Origin: Alviniconcha marisindica
Lineage: Eukaryota > Mollusca > Gastropoda > Provannidae
Direction of reading: 5' to 3'
Length of the DNA: 64,000 bases
Assembly (NCBI GenBank): GCA_018857735.1
Contig: JABMCL010000825.1
Location: 167,501-231,500 of the forward strand
Under the pieces are notes generated by a model. The model was given only the letters and a program-made list of their open reading frames with translations, was not told the origin of the DNA and did not search any database. This document shows positions 49,841 to 61,845 of the stretch, piece by piece. A program made the position numbers and the translations under genes. Every line of letters begins with the position of its first letter. The first letter of the stretch is position 1.

Positions 49841-52800
49841 CTGCAATAAACACAAGATGATAAATATGAATGCTGTACAAACTGCAGGTGCAACATTCAA
49901 GGGAGAGAAGTGAAAGGGGAGCAGGAGGGGGGTGGAGCGAAAGAGAGAGTGGGGGGGGGAAGAGAGGGAAGGAAGAGAGACAATGAGAAACTAAACTTTT
50001 CCCTGGACGGCTGGTCAGTTGTGGTGAACCACTATGCTAAAACAGAAATAAAACTTCCCAAAAGAATAAAATTATAAGAAAAAAAGCACACGCACAAAAA
50101 AATCCCACGAACATGCACACAGATGTATGCATAACGATCGACATGTCAGTGGCCTGTCATTAGAAGCTGTATCAGAAGAAAGAAAAAACCACTAAAACTT
50201 TTCTCTTGCGGTTTGATTCCATGAGAAACTAGTCTCCCACAGACAGGTTATTTTCTCAAAAACTGCTCATGCATAGCAGGTTCAACTGTATTTCTCACCA
50301 TTGAACTCTCTGACGCCTCTGACGTGTCAGCCGCGAGCTCTGCTGCCACCTTGTCCTGTGCTGGCGCTGAAACGGTGTCAGGTTCATCGCCAACCCTCGT
50401 CGTCTTCCTTGCGTCCACATCCTCCTCCACAGCACCACTTTTGCTCTCTGCTGTCACCGCCAGCAAAAGAAGGTTATTATGGGATGGGGTCAAGGTCGCC
50501 AGGTTGTTGCAATCTTCCAGTTGCTTCCCAGCCACCACTTTGGACGCCTGATTTCCTGTTAAATTTTGGCCGGCCTGACCGGTCGCTGACCCGGGTGCGG
50601 CAGTCTTGGCTCCAACTGCAGCCTTGGCACTGGTGCTTTGGGAAGTGGTGGAAGGCGCGGACGAGGGAGCAGGGCCTCCTTCTGACCTCAAGGTGGGACC
50701 CTGCGGTGCAAAGTCAGGCGGGTCGCTGCTCGGTGGACTGGTCAGGTCACAGGGGGTCAGCTGCTCCGACACACTTTCTGGGCCCGGCACAGTGTAGTCC
50801 GCCTTCCATTCTGGGAACACAAAATATGGGTCACTGCTTTAAAAATACACCATACAATTAAAAAACAACTTTTTTTTGTGGGGGTGGGTGGGAGAGGGGC
50901 TTACAACAGTTATGCCTTGTATTGTTCCAGAATCAATTTCTTCTTAAAGCAAGCTTTTCTGATGTAAAACCCGGGGAGAATCCGAACAAACCAGAGTGTG
51001 CACTTGTTAATCATTACCCACCACTTCCTTCATTCACAGCAATCTGTTTCACTGTCACTGAGTATGTTGTACAAACATTCAGCTTGTAGCCAGCCACCAA
51101 GCAGCTGATTGTACCACTTCCCAGTAATGTACCTAGGTTTTACAGATTTTCAAGGCCTTCAAAAGAAACGTTCAAAACCTAAGGGCTTTTAAGCACTCTC
51201 AAGGACTGCACAAAAACCCTGCTGTACCAAATGGCTGATGGTTCTTCGACCATGCCCCACTACCCCCCCTCCCCAGTGAAAAACAAAAAAGGGTGACTTT
51301 TTTTGCACTTGTGACCCTGGACTGCTCTGTACCACCAAACAAAGGGAGTTAATTAGTGCTCAAAATACATCACAGGAACACAACACGGACTTGAAATACA
51401 TCACAGGAACACAACACGGACTTGAAATACATCGCAGGAACACAACACGGACTTGAAATACATCGCAGGAACACAACACGGACTTGAAATACATCGCAGG
51501 AACACAACAAGGACTTGAAATACATCACAGGAACACAACAAGGACTTGAAATACATCACAGGAACACAACAAGGACTTGAAATACATCACAGGAACACAA
51601 CACGGACTTGAAATACATCACAGGAACACAACACGGACTTGAAATACATCACAGGAACACAACGCGGACTTGAAATACATCACAGGAACACAACACGGAC
51701 TCGAAATACATCACAGGAACACAACGCGGACTTGAAATACATCACAGGAACACAACACGGACTTGAAATACATCACAGGAACACAACACGGACTTGAAAT
51801 ACATCACAGGAACACAACCGGACTCAAAATACATCACAGGAACACAACACGGACTTCGAAAATACATCAGCAGGAACACAACACGGACTCAAAATACATC
51901 ACAGGAACACAACACGGACTCAAAATACATCACAGGAACACAACACGGACTCAAAATACATCGCAGGAACACAACACGGACTCGAAATACATCGCAGGAA
52001 CACAACACGGACTTGAAATACATCGCAGGAACACAACAAGGACTTGAAATACATCACAGGAACACAACAAGGACTTGAAATACATCGCAGGAACACAACA
52101 AGGACTTGAAATACATCGCAGGAAACAACACGGACTTGAAATACATCACAGGAACACAACACGGACTTGAAATACATCACAGGAACACAACAAGGACTTG
52201 AAATACATCACAGGAACACAACAAGGACCTGAAATACATCACAGGAACACAACAAGGACCTGAAATACATCACAGGAACACAACAAGGACTTGAAATACA
52301 TCACAGGAACACAACAAAGACTTGAAACAAATACTTGAAATACATCACAGGAACACAACACAGACTTGAAATACATCACAGGAACACAACAAGGACTTGA
52401 AATACATCACAGGAACACAACAAGGACCTGAAATTCATCACAGGAACACAACAAGGACTTGAAATACATCACAGGAACACAACAAGGACCTGAAATACAT
52501 CACAGGAACACAAAAAGGACTTTGAAATACATCACAGGAACACAACAAGGACTTGAAATACATCACAGGAACACAACAAGGACTTGAAATACATCACAGG
52601 AACACAACAAGGACCTGAAATACATCACAGGAACACAACAAGGACCTGAAATACATCACAGGAACACAACAAGGACTTGAAATACATCACAGGAACACAA
52701 GGACCTGAAATTGCTAACGGTAACTGTCACACGACATGCAAGTAAATACAAGGTCCATAAACTGCATCAAAAGTACATCCTCAAAAGAGGATGCTAACAT

Positions 52801-55800
52801 CCACAGAAGGCACATACTGTTTATTAGTGAGGATTATGAACAGCACATCCATGTGTTCCAACATGTAAGGACTGAAGAGACAGTCAGCCACCGCCAGAAC
52901 AATAAATGTTACGGAGGTGGGGACCCCACCAGTGTGAAGCAAGCAACTTGTGTACTCTGCATCCTGCTCCTTCAACAGCAATGCACAACAAAGTCACAAA
53001 GACAGTCTCCAGAGAACTCACGGTTGAGAAACAACTCAGCAGCAAGATAATCCAACCAGTTATGACAGCCCAGCTCCACCTCCCTCGTCAGATTGTTCCT
53101 GGGCTCCAAAAACAGATGCCTCCCCAGCACACATACGCCCTCCATTTCAGACACGCTTGGCAACAGCATAAGACAGAACCAGTTTGTTTTTTATGATTAA
53201 CTAGCTGTGTTTGTTGATTATACACAGGCATTCCAGGCCTCGTTCTCTTTCAGCTCTCTCTTTCAGCCTTGTTCTCTTTCAGTTCTCTCTTTCAGCCATG
53301 TTCTCTTTATTTGTGTTTGTAGTATAGCAAGGACTGGCTGTTAGATAGGTCCAAATGGACCCAACGCTACTATCCTTGAGTATTAAAGTTTTCGAGTTCA
53401 AGTTCAGTTTGTTGCACTGTACCAAGCAGAACAGTAAACAATGATGAGCTCATGCAAACAGGACAGAATGCACAACGAATAAGTGTGGACAACATTACAG
53501 ACCTGGAATTGAGTTGAGCAAGGCCTCCTGGTCAGAGCTGACTATGAAGTCCTCAACATTTAGCCTGCGCATCGCTTCAATGGCTGACTGTCGTGTGTAT
53601 CTGATACCACCCCTGTCACGGATGCTGGCATCATCAACTGTAAATAGCAAGCTCTGAATCATAATCTGCATACCAGATAATCATTAAGAAGACCTGTGGT
53701 GACACATTTTGAAAATACGCCTGTGTGCTTACGATTTTGACAAAACTCACAGCAATCTAATACTGACCAGAAATGAGACCAGTACTTGGCACTGTCCCAC
53801 AGATCCTACATTGTACTGTATGCTGTACACCTATGTATGTGCACATATGTGCGCGTGCGCGCACATGTGTGTGTGTGCATGCATGTGTGTACACGCATGA
53901 GTTGATGTATAAGGGTGTGCACATGTGAGAGTGAGAGAGAGAGAGAGAGAGAGTGTGTGTGTGTGTGTGTGGTGACAAACACAATCATGAGGGCTGAGGG
54001 TGGATCGGTGGGGAAGGACTGGGGTAGTAGGGACGAGTTCAGTATCTTTCACCCAGGTGACCTACTGTGCCTTTGCTGCCCGCCTTGTGACTGAGAGGCG
54101 GTGGCGGAGAGTGGGAGGCTGGCCTCCCCGAGCTGGTCCAGCAGCAGGGACAGGGAGAGGTCCGCGTTCTGGCTGCTCTGCTCCTGGCCCTGCGCTGCGC
54201 CGCTGCTGCTGCTGCTGCAAGACGAAAAACAAAAACACACCTGCATCTCTCCACAGGACCAGGATGGATGTCGGCGTCAAAGTCCATTTGTATAGTGCAG
54301 TCTTATTCACCTACATAGCCACATGTTTGCTACATTTGGGGACGTGAGTCAAAAATAATCACTTTCACTACACATGTGTTGCTTACAAAGTTCACTCGCT
54401 TTTATTTTTACCAAATGCTGAAGTCCCTGGAATGTGCATGAGAACTGCCCACTCCTGTAATCCCACTGGAAAAAAATGAAGTTTTATGCTCTGGTCTGGT
54501 TATCTCTTTCATAATTTCATTTGATTTATGAAACAATTTCAACAAAACCAAGAAAGCAGTCAATCCATTCTAGAACAGATGTGATTACATACATGTATGC
54601 AGTACCCCCATATGATCAAATCACTAAACCTATGACTAATCATTGTTCCACATAAGAACTGCTTGTGCTAAATGCCGCTCTTGAAATAACTGCTGACTTG
54701 TCAAAGTGAAGTTGTCTTTGCACCAAATTGTTTCAGTTGCTTTGGCTCTTAATACCACAACAGTAGGCTATCCAGACTAAATGCTTCAGTGTTTAGCTGC
54801 AGAAGCACATCCCTTTCTTTTATTTATAATTTCTGCAACTGTCAAGTCCATTCAAGTCAAGTACTTCTTTATTCCACTTGAAGTCAAACATGGGTGCCCC
54901 ACATGAAAACAAACAAACAAAAATGTTCACGAATCACGGTTTAACTTTAAGAGTGCACAAAAACAGACAGGTGAGACAGATACCAGAAGCATTATCAAAC
55001 AGAATTTATTTTACTTACAGAAATGTGTTGTGAAACAAACAGTATCACACACATGAGTATGACTGTAGATCATAGATGCCATAGGCACAAGCATAATTAT
55101 CATTATTCTCACCCTATCCATTCATAACCACATCTCTATATTATACCCCCTCACCCCCTGTGATCAAATGGGTCCCACAGCATCTGCTGATGCTCCAACA
55201 GTGCAAAGAAAACAACAACAACAAAATCAGTCTTTTCGTGCTCAGTAGTGGCAGTTTCTTATCCCACTGTCAGCAGGTTGAGACACCCCTCAGTAACCAG
55301 CTGCTGATGATCCAGTCATCCAGTCAGGCCCGGTCGGCCAACCAGCCACCAGCTACGGCCACTTCACCAAGAGTTTGCGCAACAAGACTTGCAATATCAC
55401 TTCAACAAAGACAGCCCTCAATGAAGTAGTCGCAGCTACTTCACCAAGTGGCTTTGTGCTGCATTAAGAATGGCCTAAAGCTGTGAGCTGATCGCAGGAG
55501 TGACAGTCACCCACCCACATACACCCACAAATAGAACATTAGATCAAGCAAGTAACAAACACATCATTAACGGTAACGCAACAGAGGAAATCATCAGTGC
55601 AATCTTGATCTGATGCACTTTGAGACAAATAAATTACCCAGCCTACTGTTTTTTTCTGAACAAAAGTCAGTCTGCTAGTGCTACCCATAAAATGACCACA
55701 TAAAGATTTGACCCCCAGCCCCACCCCCAATGTACTCACCAGAGATGCTTTTCTACCTCATAAGCCTTTGCCTGGACCTCCTTATCTGACATGCTGTGAG

Positions 55801-57573
55801 AAAGATTTATACTGCAAATTAACACAGCAAATGCAATATATGAGATATCAATAGAATAAAAATAATACAGGTAATTTCTACAGCACAATATCTCACTGAC
55901 AAGGATGAGCACACTGCGCTTTACAAGATCATGTCCAACATACAAAACAGACATAGTATATATATATACATATAACCTCAAAAACAACAGTAAAGGTGGT
56001 GTATTGTATGAGATTTCGGAAGTCAATCAACAGTCCTATCTACTTGTTTCTTTTTGGGTGGTGGACTTCCAAATTTTATACCATTTTAAGGCATTTAATT
56101 TTGAAGTAAATTGTTTTGTTTTCTTCCAAAAAGTTATCTTACTACTGTGTACATACATACATGTATAAGACGTGTTCTTTAGTCAATTCCAACTGAGGTT
56201 TATCTGCATGACAACTGACAGTATTGATCACAACTTACGGTTGGATAGTAATATTTAAAAAATCTAGTCACACATGCAGTCCTCTCATTCTTTCAGCTAT
56301 GGAATGTATTTGTCGAGGTACGACTGCATATACTACGTGACATCCAATGCTCAGCTGTGGAATGCTATGTACAACAACACTGCGTGCGTGGTCTGTACTT
56401 ACATGTCCTGGGGCTGGTTCTTACTGTAGAAACCTTCATGGATGTTACACAGTCCAAACCGCTCCACTACCAGAACAAACCTTGGTCTTTTGTCTCGGTT
56501 GGCCTGCAAGAAAACAAAACAGGAAATCAAATCCTACAGTTGTTCCTTTCAAATAAAATAGACAACACATTCAGTACATCCAGACCTTTATGTGCCAGAA
56601 TCTGTTCTAAAGAGAGGAGTTTATAACTCACCATGTCTGTCTATAGCTATGCTACCCCCTCTCTTCAGTGTACAGTGTGCACCTGGGTACAGAATTAATC
56701 ATGATTATTAGGCAGACTTCTGCAAACTGGGTACACCAGCCCAGATCACACACACACACACACATGCATGCGCACACACATATGCCCGCACGCACACACG
56801 CATGCATGCACAAGCATCCTGCAGCTGTGAACCTTTTGCGCGTGATTGGGACTACTACTGCAGAAGATTTCAAAGCTGAATGATCATCCAAATGTCCTCC
56901 TTAATAATAACGCCTGAAATATTCTTCTGACTGAAGCTTCAGTCACTGCAGTGTAACACTAACACAACTCACCTTATGAGGCAAGGGCACATTTCCGTCA
57001 CAGTCAAATGTGTCCCGCCAATCAAGGCATCCCTCTAAGTCTAAGTCAAGGTAGACAGTCAACCCAACTGACAGCTACACAAGGAACAACAACAGAAGCT
57101 TTAACATCCAGCACCGTCCCACACACAAATTCATTCTTTGTGTGAATGTCGGTGGACTGGAACCATCTCAACAAAAGATGCTTTAACATCCAGCACCGTC
57201 CCACACACAAATTCATTCTTTGTGCGAATGATGGTGGACTGGAACCATCTCAACAAAAGATACTTTAACATCCAGCACCGTCCCACACACAAATTCATTC
57301 TTTGTGTGAATGGCGGTAGACTGGAACCATCTCAACAAAAGATGCTTTAGCTTAACATCCAGCACTGTCATTCATTCTTTGTGGAAACGGTGGTGGACCG
57401 GAACCATCTGAACAACACCACAGTTCTGTATCAGTTTAAATATGTTGCAGCATCCAGGGACCTGGCAAGTGGCATGAACATAATGGTGCATGCCATCCTC
57501 TTCTCACAGTATTTCCATCCTAACTAATAATAATATCAGTACCCACTTTCTGCTACAGTCAGTGTGTGTGTGT

Positions 57574-57661
<88 letters not shown>

Positions 57662-60439
57662 AGTGCGTTTTTTGTTGTTGTTGTTTTTAAAATAATACTT
57701 TAAGTTTATGTAAATTGTTTTGGTAGAACTATGCTCTGCATGTGTATAGAATATCATATTTAGGTTAATATGTATCATGTGAGCGCACAGGGCGTTGATG
57801 AGCGCATGATAAATGTACATTATTATTATTATTATTATGACCTTTCTGTGAACAGTTACTGAACCTTCACTGTGGCCAGCAAGGGGCACTAAACCACTGT
57901 GCAGCCCCCCACTGTTGCATTTATGCCAGATACCTGGATGCTGCAACGTACCCAACATATAGAGAAAAGAAGAAAAAAAAGCGCTGACCACAGTGCAAGA
58001 GGGCTGGCATTCCACACGGTACTGGTTGAGCAGCAGCAGGGCGTGGTCCCAGTCGGGCTGGCTGTTGTAGCTGTCCTCATAACTGAAAACACCAACATGC
58101 CACAACCGGTGTAACTGTCCCTTTAAGTTTAAACCAATGCAACATTACTTGGGATTATCAATGACACTTAGGTTTACATGCAAACATGGCACAACTGGTG
58201 TAGTACTAACTGTCCCTTTAAGTTTAAATCAATGGCCAATGCAACATTACTTGGGAATACTAATGACATTTAGGTTTAGAAGTAGAACACACACCAACAT
58301 GCCACAACTGGAGTAACTGTCCCTTTAAATCAATGCAACATTACTTGGGATTATCAGTATGTCAATGACACTAAGGTTTAGAACACAAATGCAACACAAC
58401 AGAAAAACTGAGAAAAAAAGTGTCAAAATTTGACTCAAATGACTCAAATTCTGTTGCCATGCACACATCATTGCTCCACCAATCCTTACCACAATTGACA
58501 AGAGGTTTCATGATGTACAAACTATAATCTATACTCTTCCAAACAATCGAGTCACTTGTCGAGTTGTTCTGTGTCATAAATCAGTCCCAAACAAAGTTTG
58601 TATTGGATACGAAGAAGTGGAGAGTGATTTCTCACCATGGGCAGCTATAAAGTAAAATTTCGTCTCTTATTCTAAGTATTATTATGCAACACCAATCTTC
58701 AGGCTAGTTGTTACAGGTCATGCCTGAGTACTCAGGCTGCTCTCCAGCTGCCACCTTGAACTTGAACTTGAAGATGACTGAGTCACATGTAACGTATCTT
58801 CAAAACCCTCAATCATGTGATGTAGCAAAAAACTGCAATAATGTGCTGGGTGGTTTGCCTCATACATATATATCATATGGTGTTACCACTAGTCTACTAA
58901 TTGCAAACATCAGATTCTGAAATATCAGTTACATGAAAATTAACAAATCTGTTATTAGTTTTAAGTTTTTTTAAAAGAAGAAAAAAAAGGCATAGAAAGT
59001 CCTCAAATAATTGTGCACATGAAGAATCTCTTTAAAAAAAATGACTCTTGCTTCTCCTGGGCTACTGATGGACAAAACTTATGTCTGAATTTGCAGTGGG
59101 GGTTCAAACACTACTTTGGTCCAATTCCCAATTATCAACATCAATGGATAATCTTAACTTACTAGGAACAGTACAGGATGTTATTATCAATGTCTCTTCT
59201 CTAACCTTTGCTGGTACGTGTGCTGAGACTGTGGTGTAAAGATGGCCTTGATGTAGACAGCCCTGTCTGCCACCTCCCTGATCAGGCTTCCATCATCCAG
59301 CGGCCCATCAACATGCTGTGCACAGCAGTATTACAGCATACATCATTACATGCGTCAGTCTCTTAACATCACCGTACATGTCACAGTCACACCAAAATTG
59401 CAAGAGAAAATGAAATTACGCGCTGTATAGTTAAGTATGTAAAGACATGTTCATTACAAATTACATCATACATGTACCATAGTATCACTATGAATTACAG
59501 AAGTATAGATGTGAATTGTGACAGCTGTCAAATACAGCAAGGGACACAATGCAAAATGGCAAGCAGAGGCTCAATCAGTGAATGGCATTCCAGACACTAA
59601 ACAGTTATGACACAAAAATGGGCAAAAGATGGGCTCACAAATGAAAGCAATAATTTTACACTAAAATCTAAAATTATGATACGAACTAATGTCTAAGGAG
59701 GCACCCAGAAATTCCTGGGGCATTTTAAATGCCATTTTGGGTCACAAATATGAAATATTATCAGAATCATCCAAACACTGACTGAAACATAATTTATAAT
59801 GATATAAAAGTTAAAAGCAATCAATCAATTTTTTCACACAACCAAATAAAGCCCAAATTTGCAACAAACAGTGAGTTTCATTATATTGTCTTTCACTAGT
59901 TTTAGTATGCACAAGTGTGCTCCTTTCACGTTTAACCTAGATCTAGTTTTTGAGTAATGACAATTGACATACATGCTTCCTCAGACTCAGTGCTGTTATG
60001 ACTAACCGATATTATATATAATGGGAAATGGCGAAATTTCTACCAGCACAAGCACCAATATGACATATTAATGATTATATATACTGGTGAGCCTGTATGA
60101 GAGAAAATGTCCACCTCATAGTCATACGAATCATAGTATACTGATACTGTCATAGTCACACTGGCACACCTTACCACTCGGCCAAACTGGCACACAATCA
60201 CATGTGAGACAGACTTTTCCAGCCTGTCAGTGTCACCCAATTAGCTAATAAGTATTATTAGTATGTGGCGATTCCCTTTCCATGGTAGCATACACTACAG
60301 CTGCAGAACAGAGCCTACTGAGTGACTCCTTCAGTCCTTGCTCACCACCCCCACATGCCGCTCAATCATCTGAGAACAGTGCCATCAGTTTTGGTTGTAC
60401 CTGTAAACTGCTTCCACAATGACCACAGAAAAAAGCATA

Positions 60440-60481
<42 letters not shown>

Positions 60482-61348
60482 TACCCAAAAATGTTAGTGC
60501 CTGGTGCCATGGTCTTATGCTATAGTCATAATACTTAATACTTATAGCTAGGCGTGGTCTGTAACAGGTTCACGCTCTCTCTCGCTCTCCATCTCAGTCT
60601 TTCTCTCCACATACACACACAATTACAATATTAGATACTGTAAAAGTGAGCATGTGTTGACATGTGTAACTGGTAGGGTTGACTGTTTCGGATGTGTGTG
60701 TGCCCTCCAGACTCTAACTCAAAGATAAAACACTCTGTGTTTTATGTGTACTTATGTTCATGTATTATTATACTGTGTGTTATTCTACTTGTATCTTTTA
60801 TGCAGTCGTAAGGCAGATTTCTATGTTATTCACAGACAATAAAGATTCTGTATTCTGTATTGGGCTGTTTCACACGTGTATATCAGTTCATAACAATATT
60901 AACATAGTAACACTAAGTAACACTGATGTTGGCAAAACAATTGATTGTGTAGTGGTGACAGGCCTTTCACTTCAGTGTTTACAGACTGTGTAACCAAACT
61001 CACTTTTATTGCACATGTTGGTTTCATCTACTAGCTAGTACTAGTATATGAAGCTGTTTGATTGAGGATTTTTATATTTGTGACCCAAAATGGTCTAAAA
61101 TGTCCCAGTAATTTTCGACAGCCTCCTCGGCTATTACTGTATCAGCATTACCTAAACTACTATTTCTACCCGATCCTTGTAACCTATCTCTATCCGATCC
61201 ATGTAACCCTAACACCTTCACAATGTAAAAGTTCTATACGTGATGTACTCGGTGAGGCGTTCCTTACCCTAACAACTTTCACAATTCCAGGCTTGGGTTT
61301 TTTGCTGTTCAATACTGTTTCTTTCAAAAATGCTTGTGTCGCTGCCAT
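46100..61348 (-). CDS. ACD: TPP1 (ACD) shelterin-like protein with a giant disordered C-terminal region
   Basis: Ten exons join in frame to 5,079 nt (1,692 residues). TPP1 bridges TIN2 and POT1 at telomeres and recruits telomerase through its OB fold. Residues 1-180 read as that OB fold: FLKETVL, ADRAVYIKAIF, HALLLLNQYRVECQ, RPRFVLVVERFGLC, then AYEVEKHL. In human TPP1 the same order is seen, including FYLQVDRFSLL and the helix ending EEHL. ADLSLSLLLDQL matches human GLSLSQLLDEM after the OB fold. LNVEDFIVSSDQEALLNS resembles the POT1-binding stretch. Residues beyond about 300 are Ser/Thr/Gly-rich and disordered, with basic clusters (KRKSTG, KKKRGSD, SRLKKRKRPG). Human ACD is only about 460 residues. 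It is divergent from PARD6. Assignment rests on motif memory, not a search. Confidence 0.85.
48029..48040 (-). other. ACD: SUMO-interaction-type motif in ACD
   Basis: The frame reads SSQEDVIVLSSSGSSS: four aliphatic residues (VIVL) flanked by acidic residues and a serine run, the classic SIM layout. Function is inferred. Confidence 0.45.
49499..49735 (-). repeat. ACD: 72 bp coding repeat in ACD exon 10
   Basis: Three full copies plus a partial of a 24-residue unit beginning TDAVHSVVVHNQPG and ending RNKGSDVG. Copies are nearly identical at DNA level, so expansion is recent. Confidence 0.95.
50299..50810 (-). CDS. ACD: ACD exon 9
   Basis: EWKADYTVPGPESVSEQLTP to SEASESSM. Acceptor tgttcccag, donor gtgaga directly after ATG. 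Pro/Ser/Thr/Ala-rich linker. Confidence 0.88.
50811..53502 (-). other. ACD intron 8
   Basis: No exon seen. Half of it is the 31 bp satellite. To its right (52780-53200) is unique-looking sequence with short open frames in both directions that match nothing I recognise. 'ttcagctctctctttcagcc' repeats near 53250-53300. Confidence 0.55.
51365..52710. repeat. 31 bp satellite, ~43 copies
   Basis: Units of gaaatacatcacaggaacac, 'aaca(c/a)ggactt'. Sub-variants (cgcagg/cacagg, cacgg/caagg, ggactt/ggacct) are clustered, showing block amplification. Confidence 0.96.
53503..53637 (-). CDS. ACD: ACD exon 8 (POT1-binding-like region)
   Basis: DDASIRDRGGIRYTRQSAIE, AMRRLNVEDFIVSSDQEALL, NSIP. The LNVEDFIVSSDQ stretch lines up with the 'SSMLCISENDQ' part of human TPP1 that precedes POT1 contacts. 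Acceptor ctatttacag, donor gtctgt. Confidence 0.83.
54066..54214 (-). CDS. ACD: ACD exon 7
   Basis: CSSSSGAAQGQEQSSQNADL, SLSLLLDQLGEASLPLSATA, SQSQGGQQRH. A cag repeat at the acceptor makes the exact start ambiguous by multiples of three. Donor gtaggt. Confidence 0.83.
55740..55793 (-). CDS. ACD: ACD exon 6
   Basis: MSDKEVQAKAYEVEKHL, the C-terminal helix of the OB fold (human: DVQKKLYDCLEEHL). Acceptor ctcacag, donor gtgagt. Confidence 0.86.
56403..56503 (-). CDS. ACD: ACD exon 5
   Basis: ANRDKRPRFVLVVERFGLCN, IHEGFYSKNQPQD. The last OB strand is the best match to human TPP1. Acceptor cttgcag, donor gtaagt. Confidence 0.88.
56973..57074 (-). CDS. ACD: ACD exon 4
   Basis: LSVGLTVYLDLDLEGCLDWR, DTFDCDGNVPLPHK. 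It has no clear counterpart in the human protein and may be a lineage-specific loop. Acceptor ttgtgtag, donor gtgagt. Confidence 0.82.
57085..57375. repeat. ~84 bp tandem repeat abutting ACD exon 4
   Basis: Three and a half units of ctttaacatccagcaccgtc, 'ccacacacaaattcattctt', 'ggaccatctcaacaaaagatg' type text. On the gene strand the last unit ends in the polypyrimidine tract of the exon 4 acceptor. Confidence 0.9.
57560..57660. repeat. (GT)n microsatellite in ACD intron 3
   Basis: About 50 GT dinucleotides with one interruption; on the ACD strand it is CA. Confidence 0.97.
57989..58082 (-). CDS. ACD: ACD exon 3
   Basis: YEDSYNSQPDWDHALLLLNQ, YRVECQPSCTV. HALLLLNQYRVECQ corresponds to the human GRLLLLQDCGVHVQ strand. 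Acceptor gttttcag, donor gtcagc. Confidence 0.87.
58083..58400. repeat. ~100 bp tandem triplication abutting ACD exon 3
   Basis: Three copies of catgccacaact(g)g, 'taactgtccctttaa', 'aatgcaacattacttggga', 'atgacac/tttaggttta'. On the gene strand the last copy ends about 10 bases before the exon 3 acceptor. Confidence 0.85.
59206..59315 (-). CDS. ACD: ACD exon 2
   Basis: HVDGPLDDGSLIREVADRAV, YIKAIFTPQSQHTYQQ. Acceptor ctgtgcacag, donor gttaga. Corresponds to the first half of the OB barrel. Confidence 0.86.
59316..61267 (-). other. ACD intron 1
   Basis: No exon found. It contains a GT run at 60440-60478 and otherwise AT-rich single-copy-looking sequence. Confidence 0.55.
61268..61348 (-). 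CDS. ACD: ACD exon 1 (start)
   Basis: MAATQAFLKETVLNSKKPKP, GIVKVVR; donor gtaagg. An in-frame TGA lies seven codons upstream, so this is the first usable ATG. FLKETVL matches the start of the human OB domain (WIRELIL). Confidence 0.84.
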
Positions 61349-61782
61349 GTCTATATTATTTCCTCTTCAAAACTTGAACACATTTCGCGCAATCTGCGAA
61401 GCATGTATGATGTAGTAAGATTTGTCAGCTCCACTTCTGTTTTCATTTTGATAACTTCCCGCCATGTTGTTAACCTCCCGGAAATGGCATCGTCCAAACA
61501 GATTTTTAAATCGTGCTTAAAAAATACAGCTTGATAACAAAAACTTTAAAAAAACAGTGGAAATTAAAAATATATTTAGTTTATAAAAACTCTTGTACTT
61601 GTAACTTTCTACACAGAGAGATAAAATGGGAACATTTTGTAGGGTTGATGAGAGTAGTCAACATTGTGACGTCACCGGCAAAGGTGTATGTGGGTCAGTG
61701 TTGGTCATTCGCGAGGAATTTGCACATCGAATGGGTGGTTCTAGTACCGTAGTATCACCGATGTAGGATTTTGTAGTGAAAA
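61349..61782. promoter_or_regulatory. Head-to-head promoter region ACD / PARD6
   Basis: 434 bp between divergent start codons. It holds TGACGTCA at 61667-61674 and CpG-containing text on the PARD6 side. No TATA box is evident. Confidence 0.65.
61667..61674. promoter_or_regulatory. CRE palindrome TGACGTCA
   Basis: Perfect palindrome 109 bp upstream of the PARD6 ATG, flanked by 'acattg' and 'ccggca'. Confidence 0.65.
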
Positions 61783-61845
61783 ATGGCGAAACACTCTCGG
61801 AATTCATCGAGATCAGACAACGTGATGGTGGAAGTGAAGAGTAAG
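61783..61845 (+). CDS. PARD6: PARD6 exon 1
   Basis: MAKHSRNSSRSDNVMVEVKS, K; donor gtaaga after AAG. Confidence 0.9.
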
